A stretch of DNA of 64,000 nt, from NCBI GenBank assembly GCA_016711605.1, contig JADJSS010000007.1, positions 124,001 through 188,000 of the forward strand, written 5' to 3'. The stretch is from Saprospirales bacterium. GTDB taxonomy: Bacteria > Bacteroidota > Bacteroidia > Chitinophagales > JADIYW01. The position numbers were made by a program, and so were the translations under genes. Shown here piece after piece: positions 1 through 7,903 of the stretch; position 1 is the stretch's first letter; the number at the start of each line of letters is the position of its first letter. The notes below the pieces were generated by a model. That model saw only the letters and a program-made list of their open reading frames with translations. It had not been told where the DNA came from and did not search any database.

Positions 1-176
1 TTTCCAACTATAAAATTATTATTAGTAACAAGGTCGCCCCACATGCTCACGCATACTTTTTTAGGATATTTACCACTATTAATTTCAATAACCACTTCTT
101 GCTTCTTCCATGGTCCATTTTTACCTTCACCAGTTTGTAAAGGATTTACTTTAAAAATTTTTCCGCTTAATTCCAT
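1..176 (-). CDS. DUF3127 family protein, partial
   Basis: The minus strand from 176 reads MELSGKIFKVNPLQTGEGK and continues in frame to the window edge, giving 58 N-terminal residues. The pattern (short beta strand, a QTGEGKNG turn, then KKQEVVIEI and YPKKVCVSMWGD) matches DUF3127, a small OB-fold-like family of about 120 residues that is common in Bacteroidota and suspected of binding nucleic acid. The function is not established. The C-terminal half lies outside the window. It diverges from the DUF4126 gene at 329, with about 150 bp between the two starts. Confidence 0.75.
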   Translation of the reverse strand, partial: MELSGKIFKVNPLQTGEGKNGPWKKQEVVIEINSGKYPKKVCVSMWGDLVTNNNFIVG

Positions 177-328
177 TGTTATATTTTTTACAAAGATAAT
201 CGTTGAACTACACAAATAAAAATAGCATTTATAAAGATATTCTAATTTACTTAATCGTATGTTAATATTTCTTTTGAATTTTGGTCTTCAAATTGATGTT
301 CTTATCAAAAAATTAGTAATTTTAAAGA

Positions 329-982
329 ATGGATACTTCAATATTAAAGTTTGTTTCAGCAAATGGATTGCAACTTTTCAGCGATCATAAAATAATTTTA
401 AGTTTGGTAATGGGTTTGGGTTTAAGTGCTTGTTGCGGATTTAGAGTCTTTGTACCATTATTAGCAGCCAGTATAGCCACAAAAATGGGTGTTTTACATT
501 TAGGTGATGGCTTTCAATGGATGAGTTCAACAACTGCTATAGTTTGCTTTGGTGCAGCCACAATTTTTGAAATTGCTGGTTATTATATTCCATTTGTAGA
601 TAATATTTTAGATACTGTTACCACACCTGCATCTGTAATTGCTGGCACTTTACTTACTGCATCTGCTATTATTCCAGATTTAGATCCGATGTTAAAATGG
701 GGTTTGGGTATCATTGTTGGTGGTGGTAGCGCAGGTATTATTCAAGCAGGAACTGCTTTAACTCGTGCTACATCAACTGCTACTACTGCTGGTGTTGCCA
801 ATCCTGTTGTAGCTACTATTGAACATATTTTGGCAATTGCTGGTAGTATTTTTAGTATAGTTATTCCATTTATTATTGCTGGAATAGTGTGTGTTTTAAT
901 TTTATTAGCATTGTTTTTTGTGATTCGATATTTCAAAAAACATATTCCAACAACTGAAGTTATTCCAATTCAACAGGAATAA
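329..982 (+). CDS. DUF4126 family integral membrane protein
   Basis: A 217-residue, Gly/Ala-rich hydrophobic protein with about five membrane segments (roughly 22-50, 62-85, 100-118, 122-150 and 165-203) and a basic C-terminal tail (RYFKKH). The block LGLSACCGFRVFVPLL near residue 30 and the TPASVIAGTLL and IPDLDP region near 100-118 are typical of DUF4126, which is widespread in Bacteroidota and Cyanobacteria. No biochemical role is known. It is monocistronic or followed by the broken gene at 994, 11 bp downstream. Confidence 0.8.
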   Translation: MDTSILKFVSANGLQLFSDHKIILSLVMGLGLSACCGFRVFVPLLAASIATKMGVLHLGDGFQWMSSTTAIVCFGAATIFEIAGYYIPFVDNILDTVTTPASVIAGTLLTASAIIPDLDPMLKWGLGIIVGGGSAGIIQAGTALTRATSTATTAGVANPVVATIEHILAIAGSIFSIVIPFIIAGIVCVLILLALFFVIRYFKKHIPTTEVIPIQQE

Positions 983-993
983 TACTATTGTAA

Positions 994-1468
994 ATGCCTG
1001 CAAAAGTTAAAATAATTTTTAGTTTTATAATCATATTTATATGTTGGATTATTTGTGGTGCATTTTATGTTGACTATAAAGAATACACTAATGCCAGAAA
1101 ATTTGGAATTAAAGAAAAGCACTTGTAGTTAAAAAAAAAGAAAAAAGTCATCACACCGAGGAAAACTCCTATAACAACATCCAGATTTTAAACATTATGT
1201 AATCGTACGGTATCCAATAAGTGATAGTAAAAATGAATTATTAGAATTATTTAATAAAAACAATCATGTTTTAAGTTTTTTAACAAAAGAAAGCTTTGAT
1301 GCTTTTAATGAAGGTGAAACAATAGATATTATTCATTATCAAAGAAACAATAACGAACATATCCTTTTAGCGTTTGAAGTAGAGAATCCACCATTTTTTA
1401 ATTCTCATTATTATTTGTTTATTATTTTAGGATTTATTATTTCTTTATTAGTCTATAGAAAACTATAA
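994..1468 (+). pseudogene. Frameshifted two-TM membrane protein (DUF3592-like topology)
   Basis: An intact 44-codon reading frame (994-1128) encodes a TM segment (IIFSFIIIFICWIICGAF) and stops just before an A9 run at 1131-1139. After at least two frame changes the coding signal resumes in another frame near 1188 (HYVIVRYPISDSKNELLEL) and ends at 1468 with a second TM segment and an RKL tail. TM, extracytoplasmic domain with an HYVIVRYP-like strand, TM is the layout of DUF3592-type proteins. The first shift is at the A9 tract and a second lies around 1150-1190. It could be a decayed gene or a badly sequenced intact one. Confidence 0.5.
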
Positions 1469-1526
1469 TTCAATACTAAAATCCTCAAATCTCTTGTATC
1501 TTGCATCTTGATTCTCTTGTCTATAC

Positions 1527-2558
1527 ATGAACGCATCAACACAAAATACAGTCAACTTTTTGTCTAAACTCACTCTCAAAAGAGTTTGGAATATGTGTTT
1601 GATTTACATTTCATTTTATCTTACAAAATTCCTAAAAAAACCGATTCAACTCGGCATGCCGTTTTCTATTTCGTTTGAGCCGACTACATCTTGCAATTTG
1701 CGTTGTCCGGAATGTCCAAGTGGTTTGCGTTCATTTACACGAGAAATAGGAATGCTGGAACAGGATTTCTTCAAAAAAACGATTGATGAAATTGCTGATA
1801 AATTAATTTACCTAACTTTTTATTTTCAAGGTGAACCATACTTGCATAAGAACTTTTTAGATATGGTTTCGTATGCAAGAAAAAAGAAAATCTATACATC
1901 AACCTCAACAAACGCACACTATTTAACAGATGCGATGTCGAAAAAAACAATAGAATCTGGTTTAGATAGATTGATTATTTCAATTGACGGCACAACACAA
2001 GAAACGTATCAAAGTTATCGTGTTGGTGGACAATTATCAAAAGTAATTGAAGGTGCAAAAAACATTGTGAAATGGAAAAAAGAGTTGAACGCAAAAACTC
2101 CATATATCATTTTTCAATTTTTAGTAGTAAAGCCAAATGAACATCAAATTGATGACTTAAAATTATTGGCGAAAGAAATTGGCGTTGATGAAGTCGTCTT
2201 AAAAACTGCTCAAGTATATGATTATAAATATGGCAACGAATTAATTCCTGAAAACGAACAATATTCTCGTTATAAAAAAAACAATGATGGTACTTATTCT
2301 ATTAAAAATAGTTTAGAAAATAATTGCTGGAAATTGTGGCATAGTTGCGTAATTACTTGGGACGGCAAGGTGGTTCCGTGTTGTTTTGATAAAGATGCGC
2401 AATATCAATTAGGTGATTTGCAAACACATTCGTTTTCTACTATTTGGAACAATGATTTGTATAAAGATTTCAGAGTAAAACTAGTAAAAGGTCGAAAAGA
2501 AATTGATATCTGCACTAATTGCAGTGAAGGCTGCGAAGTGAATTTAAGCGCTGATTAA
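1527..2558 (+). CDS. Radical SAM / SPASM domain protein
   Basis: 343 residues. The radical SAM cluster motif CNLRCPECPSG (CxxxCxxC) is near residue 57, followed by a TIM-barrel-like core with LTFYFQGEPYLH and the LDRLIISIDGTTQETY strand. A C-terminal SPASM-type cysteine set (CWKLWHSC, VVPCCFDKD, CTNCSEGC) would bind auxiliary Fe-S clusters. The family includes peptide-modifying enzymes and SPASM proteins linked to polysaccharide or lipid modification. No precursor peptide or partner gene is adjacent, so the substrate is unknown. Residues 20-38 are moderately hydrophobic and basic, which may give peripheral membrane contact. The gene stands alone, convergent with fumarylacetoacetase. Confidence 0.85.
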   Translation: MNASTQNTVNFLSKLTLKRVWNMCLIYISFYLTKFLKKPIQLGMPFSISFEPTTSCNLRCPECPSGLRSFTREIGMLEQDFFKKTIDEIADKLIYLTFYFQGEPYLHKNFLDMVSYARKKKIYTSTSTNAHYLTDAMSKKTIESGLDRLIISIDGTTQETYQSYRVGGQLSKVIEGAKNIVKWKKELNAKTPYIIFQFLVVKPNEHQIDDLKLLAKEIGVDEVVLKTAQVYDYKYGNELIPENEQYSRYKKNNDGTYSIKNSLENNCWKLWHSCVITWDGKVVPCCFDKDAQYQLGDLQTHSFSTIWNNDLYKDFRVKLVKGRKEIDICTNCSEGCEVNLSAD

Positions 2559-2599
2559 TCAAGTTTTTACGTTGAATCTAGTTCAGAACTTTTACTCAA

Positions 2600-3814
2600 C
2601 TAACTAATAATCAAATTCCTTACTTCACCAAAGCCAAGTTGTTTGTCTCCTTTTTTGCAAACTGCACTTAGTATGGTTGTGTCTCCATCAAGTAAAAAGG
2701 TTCGCTGCTCATCACCAATATTTATTGACTCTTTGCCGTTCCAAGTTAATTCTAACAAGCTACCAAAGCTTGTTTTTTCTTTACCAGATATGGTTCCTGT
2801 TCCTAATAAATCACCAACTCTTAAATTACAACCATTTACAGTATGATGCGCTATTTGTTGTTCCATTGTCCAGTATAAATATTTAGAGTTCGTAACAGCA
2901 ACTGTTGCTTTGTTTTGTTTTGCTGTTTCTATTTCAAATGAAATTTCTATATCGAAATTTAATCTTTTTTCTTCTATCAAGTACGGCAACACAGTTTGTG
3001 TTTGTGTTGGTGCTTCTGTGTAGAATTGTTGTAATGCTTCCATCGTTACTATCCAAGGTGAAATAGCCGTTGCAAAATTTTTCCCTAAGAATGGTCCCAA
3101 TGGTTGATATTCCCAACGTTGAATATCTCGTGCTGAAAAATCATTTAATAAGACTGCACCAAATACGTGCTCATTCGCATTTTTGATATCGATTGGTTCG
3201 CCTAAATTATTAGATTTTCCAATAATAAAACCTAGTTCAATTTCTATATCTAATGTATTACAAGGTGAATACACAACGTCTTCACCTTTGAGAACTTGTC
3301 CGTAAGGTCTTTTTATATTTTGATTTGTTGAGATGATAGACGAGCTTCTACCATGATAAGCAATCGGCATATGTTTCCAGTTGGGCAATAATGGATCCAT
3401 CGTTGGCCTAAACATTTTTCCTACATTACTTGCATGTTCTTCAGAAGAATAGAAATCGGTGTAATCACCAATTTTTACAGGCAAATACATGGTAGCTTCG
3501 CTTTGTAGAAAAAGAAATTTATCGTGATTAACTTTATAAAAATCTGAATCTTCAATCAACAAATCTTGAATTTTTTTTCTCACAAAAGACCATATATCTT
3601 TACCTAATGCAATAAAATCATTTAACGAATCTTGATTAAAGATGTTAGAATGTATCTTATCTTCGAAAAAACTGTGCTCAAACAACACAGATAAATCAAT
3701 AATATAATTTCCTATTGCAACGCCTGCACGTTTGTGTTTTGCAGGTGTTGAGAAAATACCAAACGGTAAATTATAAATAGTAAAATGAGAGTTTGAATCG
3801 ATTTGTATATTCAT
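2600..3814 (-). CDS. fahA: Fumarylacetoacetase
   Basis: 404 residues, last step of tyrosine degradation: hydrolysis of 4-fumarylacetoacetate to fumarate and acetoacetate. The N-terminal SH3-like domain is followed by the FAH catalytic fold. Visible family residues include DYTDFYSSEEHASNVG (first metal Asp), TLDIEIELGFIIG (two metal Glu) and LLNDFSARDIQRWEYQPLGPF (metal Asp), then GTISGKE near the end. Length is normal for the eukaryote-like FAH class. It is the last gene of the minus-strand cluster, 69 bp after marR. The poly-G tract at 3832-3875 lies directly upstream of its start. Confidence 0.95.
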   Translation of the reverse strand: MNIQIDSNSHFTIYNLPFGIFSTPAKHKRAGVAIGNYIIDLSVLFEHSFFEDKIHSNIFNQDSLNDFIALGKDIWSFVRKKIQDLLIEDSDFYKVNHDKFLFLQSEATMYLPVKIGDYTDFYSSEEHASNVGKMFRPTMDPLLPNWKHMPIAYHGRSSSIISTNQNIKRPYGQVLKGEDVVYSPCNTLDIEIELGFIIGKSNNLGEPIDIKNANEHVFGAVLLNDFSARDIQRWEYQPLGPFLGKNFATAISPWIVTMEALQQFYTEAPTQTQTVLPYLIEEKRLNFDIEISFEIETAKQNKATVAVTNSKYLYWTMEQQIAHHTVNGCNLRVGDLLGTGTISGKEKTSFGSLLELTWNGKESINIGDEQRTFLLDGDTTILSAVCKKGDKQLGFGEVRNLIIS

Positions 3815-3831
3815 AAAAAAAGGAAAGGAAA

Positions 3832-3875
3832 GGGGGGGGGGGTTTTTTGGGGGGGGGGGGGGGGGGGGGGGGGGG
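3832..3875. repeat. Poly-G tract (11 G, 6 T, 27 G)
   Basis: Between the fahA start (3814) and the marR stop (3884) there are 11 consecutive G, six T, then 27 consecutive G. Nothing else in this AT-rich window is comparable. It would sit about 18-61 bp upstream of the fahA start codon. It may be a hypermutable tract or a sequencing/assembly artefact. Confidence 0.9.
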
Positions 3876-3883
3876 TGTTTATT

Positions 3884-4306
3884 TTAATTATTTAAATTAT
3901 CTTGTATTTTTTTAGTTATTCTTTCAATATGCTGAACATCTTTTTCTGTTAGATTGTTCCATCCTTGTTTTCTAAACTCAATTACTACTGGCAATAGTTT
4001 TTGAATTAATGCTTTTCCTTTTTTACTTAATGAAATATTGAATTTACGTCTATCTTCTTTACATTCTTCACGTAATACCATTTCTTTTTTAATCAATAGC
4101 TCAATAATACGTGTAATTGTTGGTGCATCTTTAGCGCATTTCTCACATAATTCTACTTGATTTTGTGTGCCATGTTGTTGCAACTCTAACAAAACTACCC
4201 ATTGGTCAACGGTAATATCTACGCCAATATCATTGAACTTGCGTTGCAATTCGAGCTTTATTTTTTTTGCTGTTGATTCGAGTATGAAGCCGTAGTTAAA
4301 GTTCAT
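3884..4306 (-). CDS. MarR-family transcriptional regulator
   Basis: 140 residues with a MarR winged helix. Residues about 30-100 hold the DNA-binding domain (VDQWVVLLELQQHGTQNQVEL, then CAKDAPTITRIIELLIKKEMV, then the wing EECKEDRRKFNISLSKKGK), flanked by dimerisation helices. It lies between hpd and fahA in the tyrosine catabolism cluster, so an aromatic-acid-responsive repressor of this cluster is the natural inference. Three copies of an AATGTAATAATG-like element sit just upstream of its start and could be its own operator. Confidence 0.9.
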   Translation of the reverse strand: MNFNYGFILESTAKKIKLELQRKFNDIGVDITVDQWVVLLELQQHGTQNQVELCEKCAKDAPTITRIIELLIKKEMVLREECKEDRRKFNISLSKKGKALIQKLLPVVIEFRKQGWNNLTEKDVQHIERITKKIQDNLNN

Positions 4307-4312
4307 TTCTAA

Positions 4313-4386
4313 AATGTAATAATGAAATAATTTATCAATGTAATAATGAGTAACAATAATTATTTAATTGCTACATTATTACATTG
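4313..4386. promoter_or_regulatory. Repeated AATGTAATAATG sites upstream of marR
   Basis: The motif AATGTAATAATGA occurs at 4313-4325 and 4337-4349. CAATGTAATAATG (4336-4348) is matched by its exact reverse complement at 4374-4386. Together they make a 13-bp inverted repeat plus a direct repeat inside the 85-bp hpd-marR gap. This suits a MarR-type operator or a stem-loop between genes. A related string (ATTGCTACATTATTTTATTAA) lies just after hmgA near 6644-6664. Confidence 0.5.
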
Positions 4387-4391
4387 TTTTA

Positions 4392-5552
4392 TTAAAGCGT
4401 ACCACGCTTCTCTTGTTCTCTTTCAATAGACTCAAACAATGCTTTGAAATTTCCTGCGCCAAAACCTTTCGCACCCATACGTTGTATGATTTCAAAAAAC
4501 AAGGTTGGTCTGTCTTCTACTGGTTTGGTGAAAATCTGCAATAAATAACCGTCTTCATCAGCATCTACTAGTATTGCCAGCTTTTCTAATATTGCAATAT
4601 CTTCTTTCATCATACTCATATGTTCGCCTAAGCGTGCTGGAATTTCTTCGTAATATGTGTGTGGTGGTGCACTCAAAAATTCCACACCTCGAGCGCGTAA
4701 TTGTGTAACCGTTGAGATGATATCATCTGTAGCAACAGCAATGTGTTGCACACCTGAACCTTCATAAAAATCAAGATATTCTTCTATTTGCGATTTCTTT
4801 TTTCCTTCTGCTGGTTCATTAATAGGAAACTTAATTCTACCGTTTCCATTGCTCATTACTTTACTCATGAGCGCTGAATATTCTGTATGAATTTGTTTAT
4901 CATCAAAAGATAAAAAGTTGACAAAACCCATCACATCTTCATACCATTTCACCCAAGTATTCATTTCGTTCCAGCCAACATTTCCAACCATGTGATCGAT
5001 AAATTTTAAGCCAACAGAAGTTGGATTATAATCGGATTTCCATTCCTGATAGCCAGGCAAAAATGTGCCGTTATAATTTTTGCGTTCCACAAAAACATGA
5101 ACGGTTTCACCATACGTATAAATTCCAGAACGCACCACTTCACCAAACTCATCTTTTTCTACGGTTGGCTGCATGAACGGTTTTGCACCACGTTTGGTGG
5201 TTTCTTCAAACGATTTCGTAGCATCTTCTACCCAAAGTGCAATCACTTTAACACCATCGCCGTGTTTGGCTAAATGTGTATTGATTGGTGAATCAGAAGT
5301 TAACGGTGTGGTGAGCACTAATCTTATTTTATCTTGTTTTAAAACATAAGATGCTTTATCACGCACACCTGTTTCCAAACCTGCATATGCTAAGGATTGA
5401 AAGCCGAATGCTGTTTTATAAAAGTGTGCCGCTTGCTTTGCATTTCCTACATAAAACTCGACATAGTCGGTTCCTAATAACGGTAAAAAATCCTGCGCAC
5501 CGTCGAAGATTTTTTCGAGACCGTATTCTACATTTTTAATTTCTGTTGACAT
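4392..5552 (-). CDS. hpd: 4-hydroxyphenylpyruvate dioxygenase
   Basis: 386 residues, converts 4-hydroxyphenylpyruvate to homogentisate. Two VOC (glyoxalase-fold) domains are visible: residues about 25-165 (YVEFYVGNAKQAAHFYKTAFGF) and about 185-360. The three iron ligands of the family are present: His in FIDHMVGNV, His in GVQHIAVATDD and Glu in LFFEIIQRMG. The C-terminal KGFGAGNFKALFESIEREQ helix that caps the active site is complete. It precedes marR and fahA; upstream lies the DUF1016 remnant and then hmgA, so the pathway genes have been separated by that insertion. Confidence 0.96.
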   Translation of the reverse strand: MSTEIKNVEYGLEKIFDGAQDFLPLLGTDYVEFYVGNAKQAAHFYKTAFGFQSLAYAGLETGVRDKASYVLKQDKIRLVLTTPLTSDSPINTHLAKHGDGVKVIALWVEDATKSFEETTKRGAKPFMQPTVEKDEFGEVVRSGIYTYGETVHVFVERKNYNGTFLPGYQEWKSDYNPTSVGLKFIDHMVGNVGWNEMNTWVKWYEDVMGFVNFLSFDDKQIHTEYSALMSKVMSNGNGRIKFPINEPAEGKKKSQIEEYLDFYEGSGVQHIAVATDDIISTVTQLRARGVEFLSAPPHTYYEEIPARLGEHMSMMKEDIAILEKLAILVDADEDGYLLQIFTKPVEDRPTLFFEIIQRMGAKGFGAGNFKALFESIEREQEKRGTL

Positions 5553-5587
5553 ATTTTTCTGATTTTTTTTAGAACACTGATTGAACT

Positions 5588-5720
5588 GATTTTTATATCA
5601 CAGAGATACACGGAGTTTTCACAGAGTTCTTTGTGCTATTTATTTCCATTTTAATTTTTATTGTTCAAAGTACTTTGTTTTATTGATGTTATTAATTTAT
5701 AATTAATTTCATTTGTTTTC
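5588..5720. repeat. 133-bp direct repeat, copy 1
   Basis: Matches 6463-6595 without gaps and with four mismatches by eye, clustered near 5663-5679. It contains the CACAGAGATACACGGAG...CACAGAG string, of a type common as intergenic filler in environmental bacteria. Its last 12 bases overlap the end of the DUF1016 remnant. Confidence 0.9.
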
Positions 5721-6428
5721 GTTTTCTATTCTTGTTATTTCTTTATTTAATTCTTCTAATAATTGTTGTTCAGTTGGTAAATATAATTTATACTGACTTG
5801 CAATAATTGTTTTATTATTTTCTGGCAATGTAATTTTTACACTGCTTGTTTTTTCTGCACCATTCATGGGATCTAAGTTTATTGGTAGTTCACTTTGAAT
5901 CTTGGGAGTTTATCTGTTTTGATTTACTCGTGTAAACTACAAATGTTTTTTTTCTTTGGCTACAGCTAACACGCTTTCTACATCGTTACTTAAAAATAAA
6001 CGCTCAAAAAGATTGCTATAAACTTGTCGTTCCATTTGGCGAACCGACCAATTGTTTTTCACCGTTTCAGCAATATAAAACTCTCTTTTATCTTGATTAT
6101 CAATGCGTATTAGTGTTCTATAATGTGACCAACTCAATTGCGAACGCAGTGTATTCGCAATTGGAAAAATGCGATAAAACTGTCTGATTAGTTCTAATTG
6201 GCGAATAGAAAAACCGCTACCATATTCTGGTTCTAATTGTTCGGCTAATAGTTTTATTAAATAAGTGCCATATTCTGCTCGTTCTTTTTCTTGTTGTTCT
6301 TCTTCAAAAATGCGTTTGCCAATAGTCCAATACATCATAGTTCGTTCGTTATCTACTGCACGAATCGCTTTATCTCTTGATGTAGAGATAATTGATTTTA
6401 TTTCGGTGAGTAGATAGTTTTGTAACAT
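5709..6428 (-). pseudogene. DUF1016 (YhcG-type) PD-(D/E)XK nuclease, internally deleted
   Basis: Codons 1-163 (6428-5937) are a normal DUF1016 N-terminal domain: TSRDKAIRAVDNERTMMYWTIG, then YGTYLIKLLAEQLEPEYG, then LSWSHYRTLIRI and WSVRQMERQVYSNLFERLF. The frame stops after VLAVAKEKKHL. After a gap of only some 60 bp, minus-strand coding resumes with a family-like tail (KTIIASQYKLYLPTEQQLLEEL) ending at 5709. The nuclease catalytic core that should lie between is missing, so the product should be inactive. DUF1016 proteins are PD-(D/E)XK nucleases often carried with restriction or mobile cargo. The gene is flanked by 133-bp direct repeats. Confidence 0.7.
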
Positions 6429-6462
6429 TATTTAATTTATATTTTACACTATAAATTAAATG

Positions 6463-6595
6463 GATTTTTATATCACAGAGATACACGGAGTTTTCACAGA
6501 GTTCTTTGTGCTATTTATTTCCATTTTAATTTTTATCGTTCAAAGTGTCTTGTTTTATTGATGTTATTAATTTATAATTAATTTCATTTGTTTTC
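6463..6595. repeat. 133-bp direct repeat, copy 2
   Basis: Same orientation as 5588-5720, offset exactly 875 bp. It lies just upstream of the DUF1016 start. It includes a fossil copy of the 12-base tail of the DUF1016 gene, which suggests that the duplication involved the end of that gene. Confidence 0.9.
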
Positions 6596-6671
6596 TAACT
6601 AATAGTAGCTATTGTGATAATTAAATTTATATTTTCACATTATTTCATTGCTACATTATTTTATTAACTCA

Positions 6672-7829
6672 TTAGTCACACCAGCTTTTATAATATTTTC
6701 CATCGTCAATTTTCATGGCTTCTTCTGTTACCATTAATGGTCTAAACGTATCAATCATAACGGCTAATTCTTGTGTTTCTTTATGACCGATGCTGCGTTC
6801 CATAGCACCAGGTGCTGGTCCGTGTGGAATGCCTTTCGGATGCAAGGTGATATGACCTTGTTCGATATTATTTCTGCTCATAAAATCACCATCTACATAA
6901 TACAATAATTCATCGCTATCTATATTACTATGGTTATACGGTGCTGGTATTGCTTGCGGATGATAGTCGTACAACCTTGGCACAAACGAGCAAACCACTA
7001 GTGCATTGGTTTCAAACGTTTGGTGAACTGGTGGTGGTTGATGCACACGACCTGTTATTGGTTCAAAATTATGAATGCTAAATCCAAATGGGAAATTATA
7101 GCCATCCCAACCAACGACATCAAACGGATGCGTTGCATATACAAACTCGTGCAGCACATTTTGTTTTTTTATTTTGATGGTGAAATCGCCTTTTTCATCG
7201 TGTGTTTCTAACTGAGTTGGCAACTTAAAATCTCGTTCACAAAATGGTGCATGTTCCAACAGTTGACCAGACGAACTCTTATATCGTTTAGGTGTAAAAA
7301 TCGGTGCAAAAGATTCCATATATAATAAACGGTTATCTTCTGAATCAAATTCAATTTGATAAATCATACCACGTGGAATGATAAGGTAATCGCCGTATTC
7401 AAATGGAATATTTCCCATAAATGTGCGCAAGGTTCCACTTCCTTTATGAATAAAAATCATTTCATCTGCATCGGCATTTTTATAAAAATAAGTAGTTAAA
7501 GATTTACGTGGTGCAGCCAAACCAATAGTACAATCGTTGTTTACAAAAAGTGTTTTTCTGCTGTCTAAAAAATCATCTTCTGGTAAAATATTAAATCCTT
7601 TTAGCAACAACGATTTTATATTTTTCTCAACAGCAATTTTTGGTGTGACATCTTTAGAAGACAAGATTTCTTTTACTTGTGTTGGTCGATGTGTGTGATA
7701 TAACAACGAAGAATGATTATTGAAACCTTCCGTGCCGAACAATTGTTCGTAGTAAAAATTTCCTACATCACTTTTAAAAACGGTATGTCGCTTTTGTGGT
7801 ATTTTTCCGAGTTTGTGATAGATTGGCAT
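6672..7829 (-). CDS. hmgA: Homogentisate 1,2-dioxygenase
   Basis: 385 residues from the ATG at 7829 (MPIYHKLGKIPQKRH), preferred over an upstream in-frame ATG at 7877 because that extension falls in an intergenic repeat and has no family similarity. It opens the homogentisate ring to maleylacetoacetate. Cupin-like core with VHQPPPVHQTF, PAPYNHSNIDSDELLYYVDG and HPKGIPHGPAPG supplying the His/Glu iron ligands. This is the shorter bacterial form. It is 74 bp after the amino acid dehydrogenase. No maleylacetoacetate isomerase gene is seen in the window. Confidence 0.95.
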   Translation of the reverse strand: MPIYHKLGKIPQKRHTVFKSDVGNFYYEQLFGTEGFNNHSSLLYHTHRPTQVKEILSSKDVTPKIAVEKNIKSLLLKGFNILPEDDFLDSRKTLFVNNDCTIGLAAPRKSLTTYFYKNADADEMIFIHKGSGTLRTFMGNIPFEYGDYLIIPRGMIYQIEFDSEDNRLLYMESFAPIFTPKRYKSSSGQLLEHAPFCERDFKLPTQLETHDEKGDFTIKIKKQNVLHEFVYATHPFDVVGWDGYNFPFGFSIHNFEPITGRVHQPPPVHQTFETNALVVCSFVPRLYDYHPQAIPAPYNHSNIDSDELLYYVDGDFMSRNNIEQGHITLHPKGIPHGPAPGAMERSIGHKETQELAVMIDTFRPLMVTEEAMKIDDGKYYKSWCD

Positions 7830-7840
7830 ATTAGTTCGTA

Positions 7841-7902
7841 TTAAGTATTGAGTATTGAGTATTGCGAAATATCTCATTACGCAATACGCTGTACTCAGTA
7901 CG
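7841..7902. repeat. GTATTGAG intergenic repeat with hairpin
   Basis: Contains tandem AGTATTG units and an 8-bp inverted repeat GTATTGCG / CGCAATAC (7859-7866 and 7880-7887), then GTACTCAGTACGG. Similar GTATTGAGTATT and CGCATTACGA strings occur at 30781-30886. It fills the gdh-hmgA gap. Confidence 0.6.
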
Positions 7903-7903
7903 G

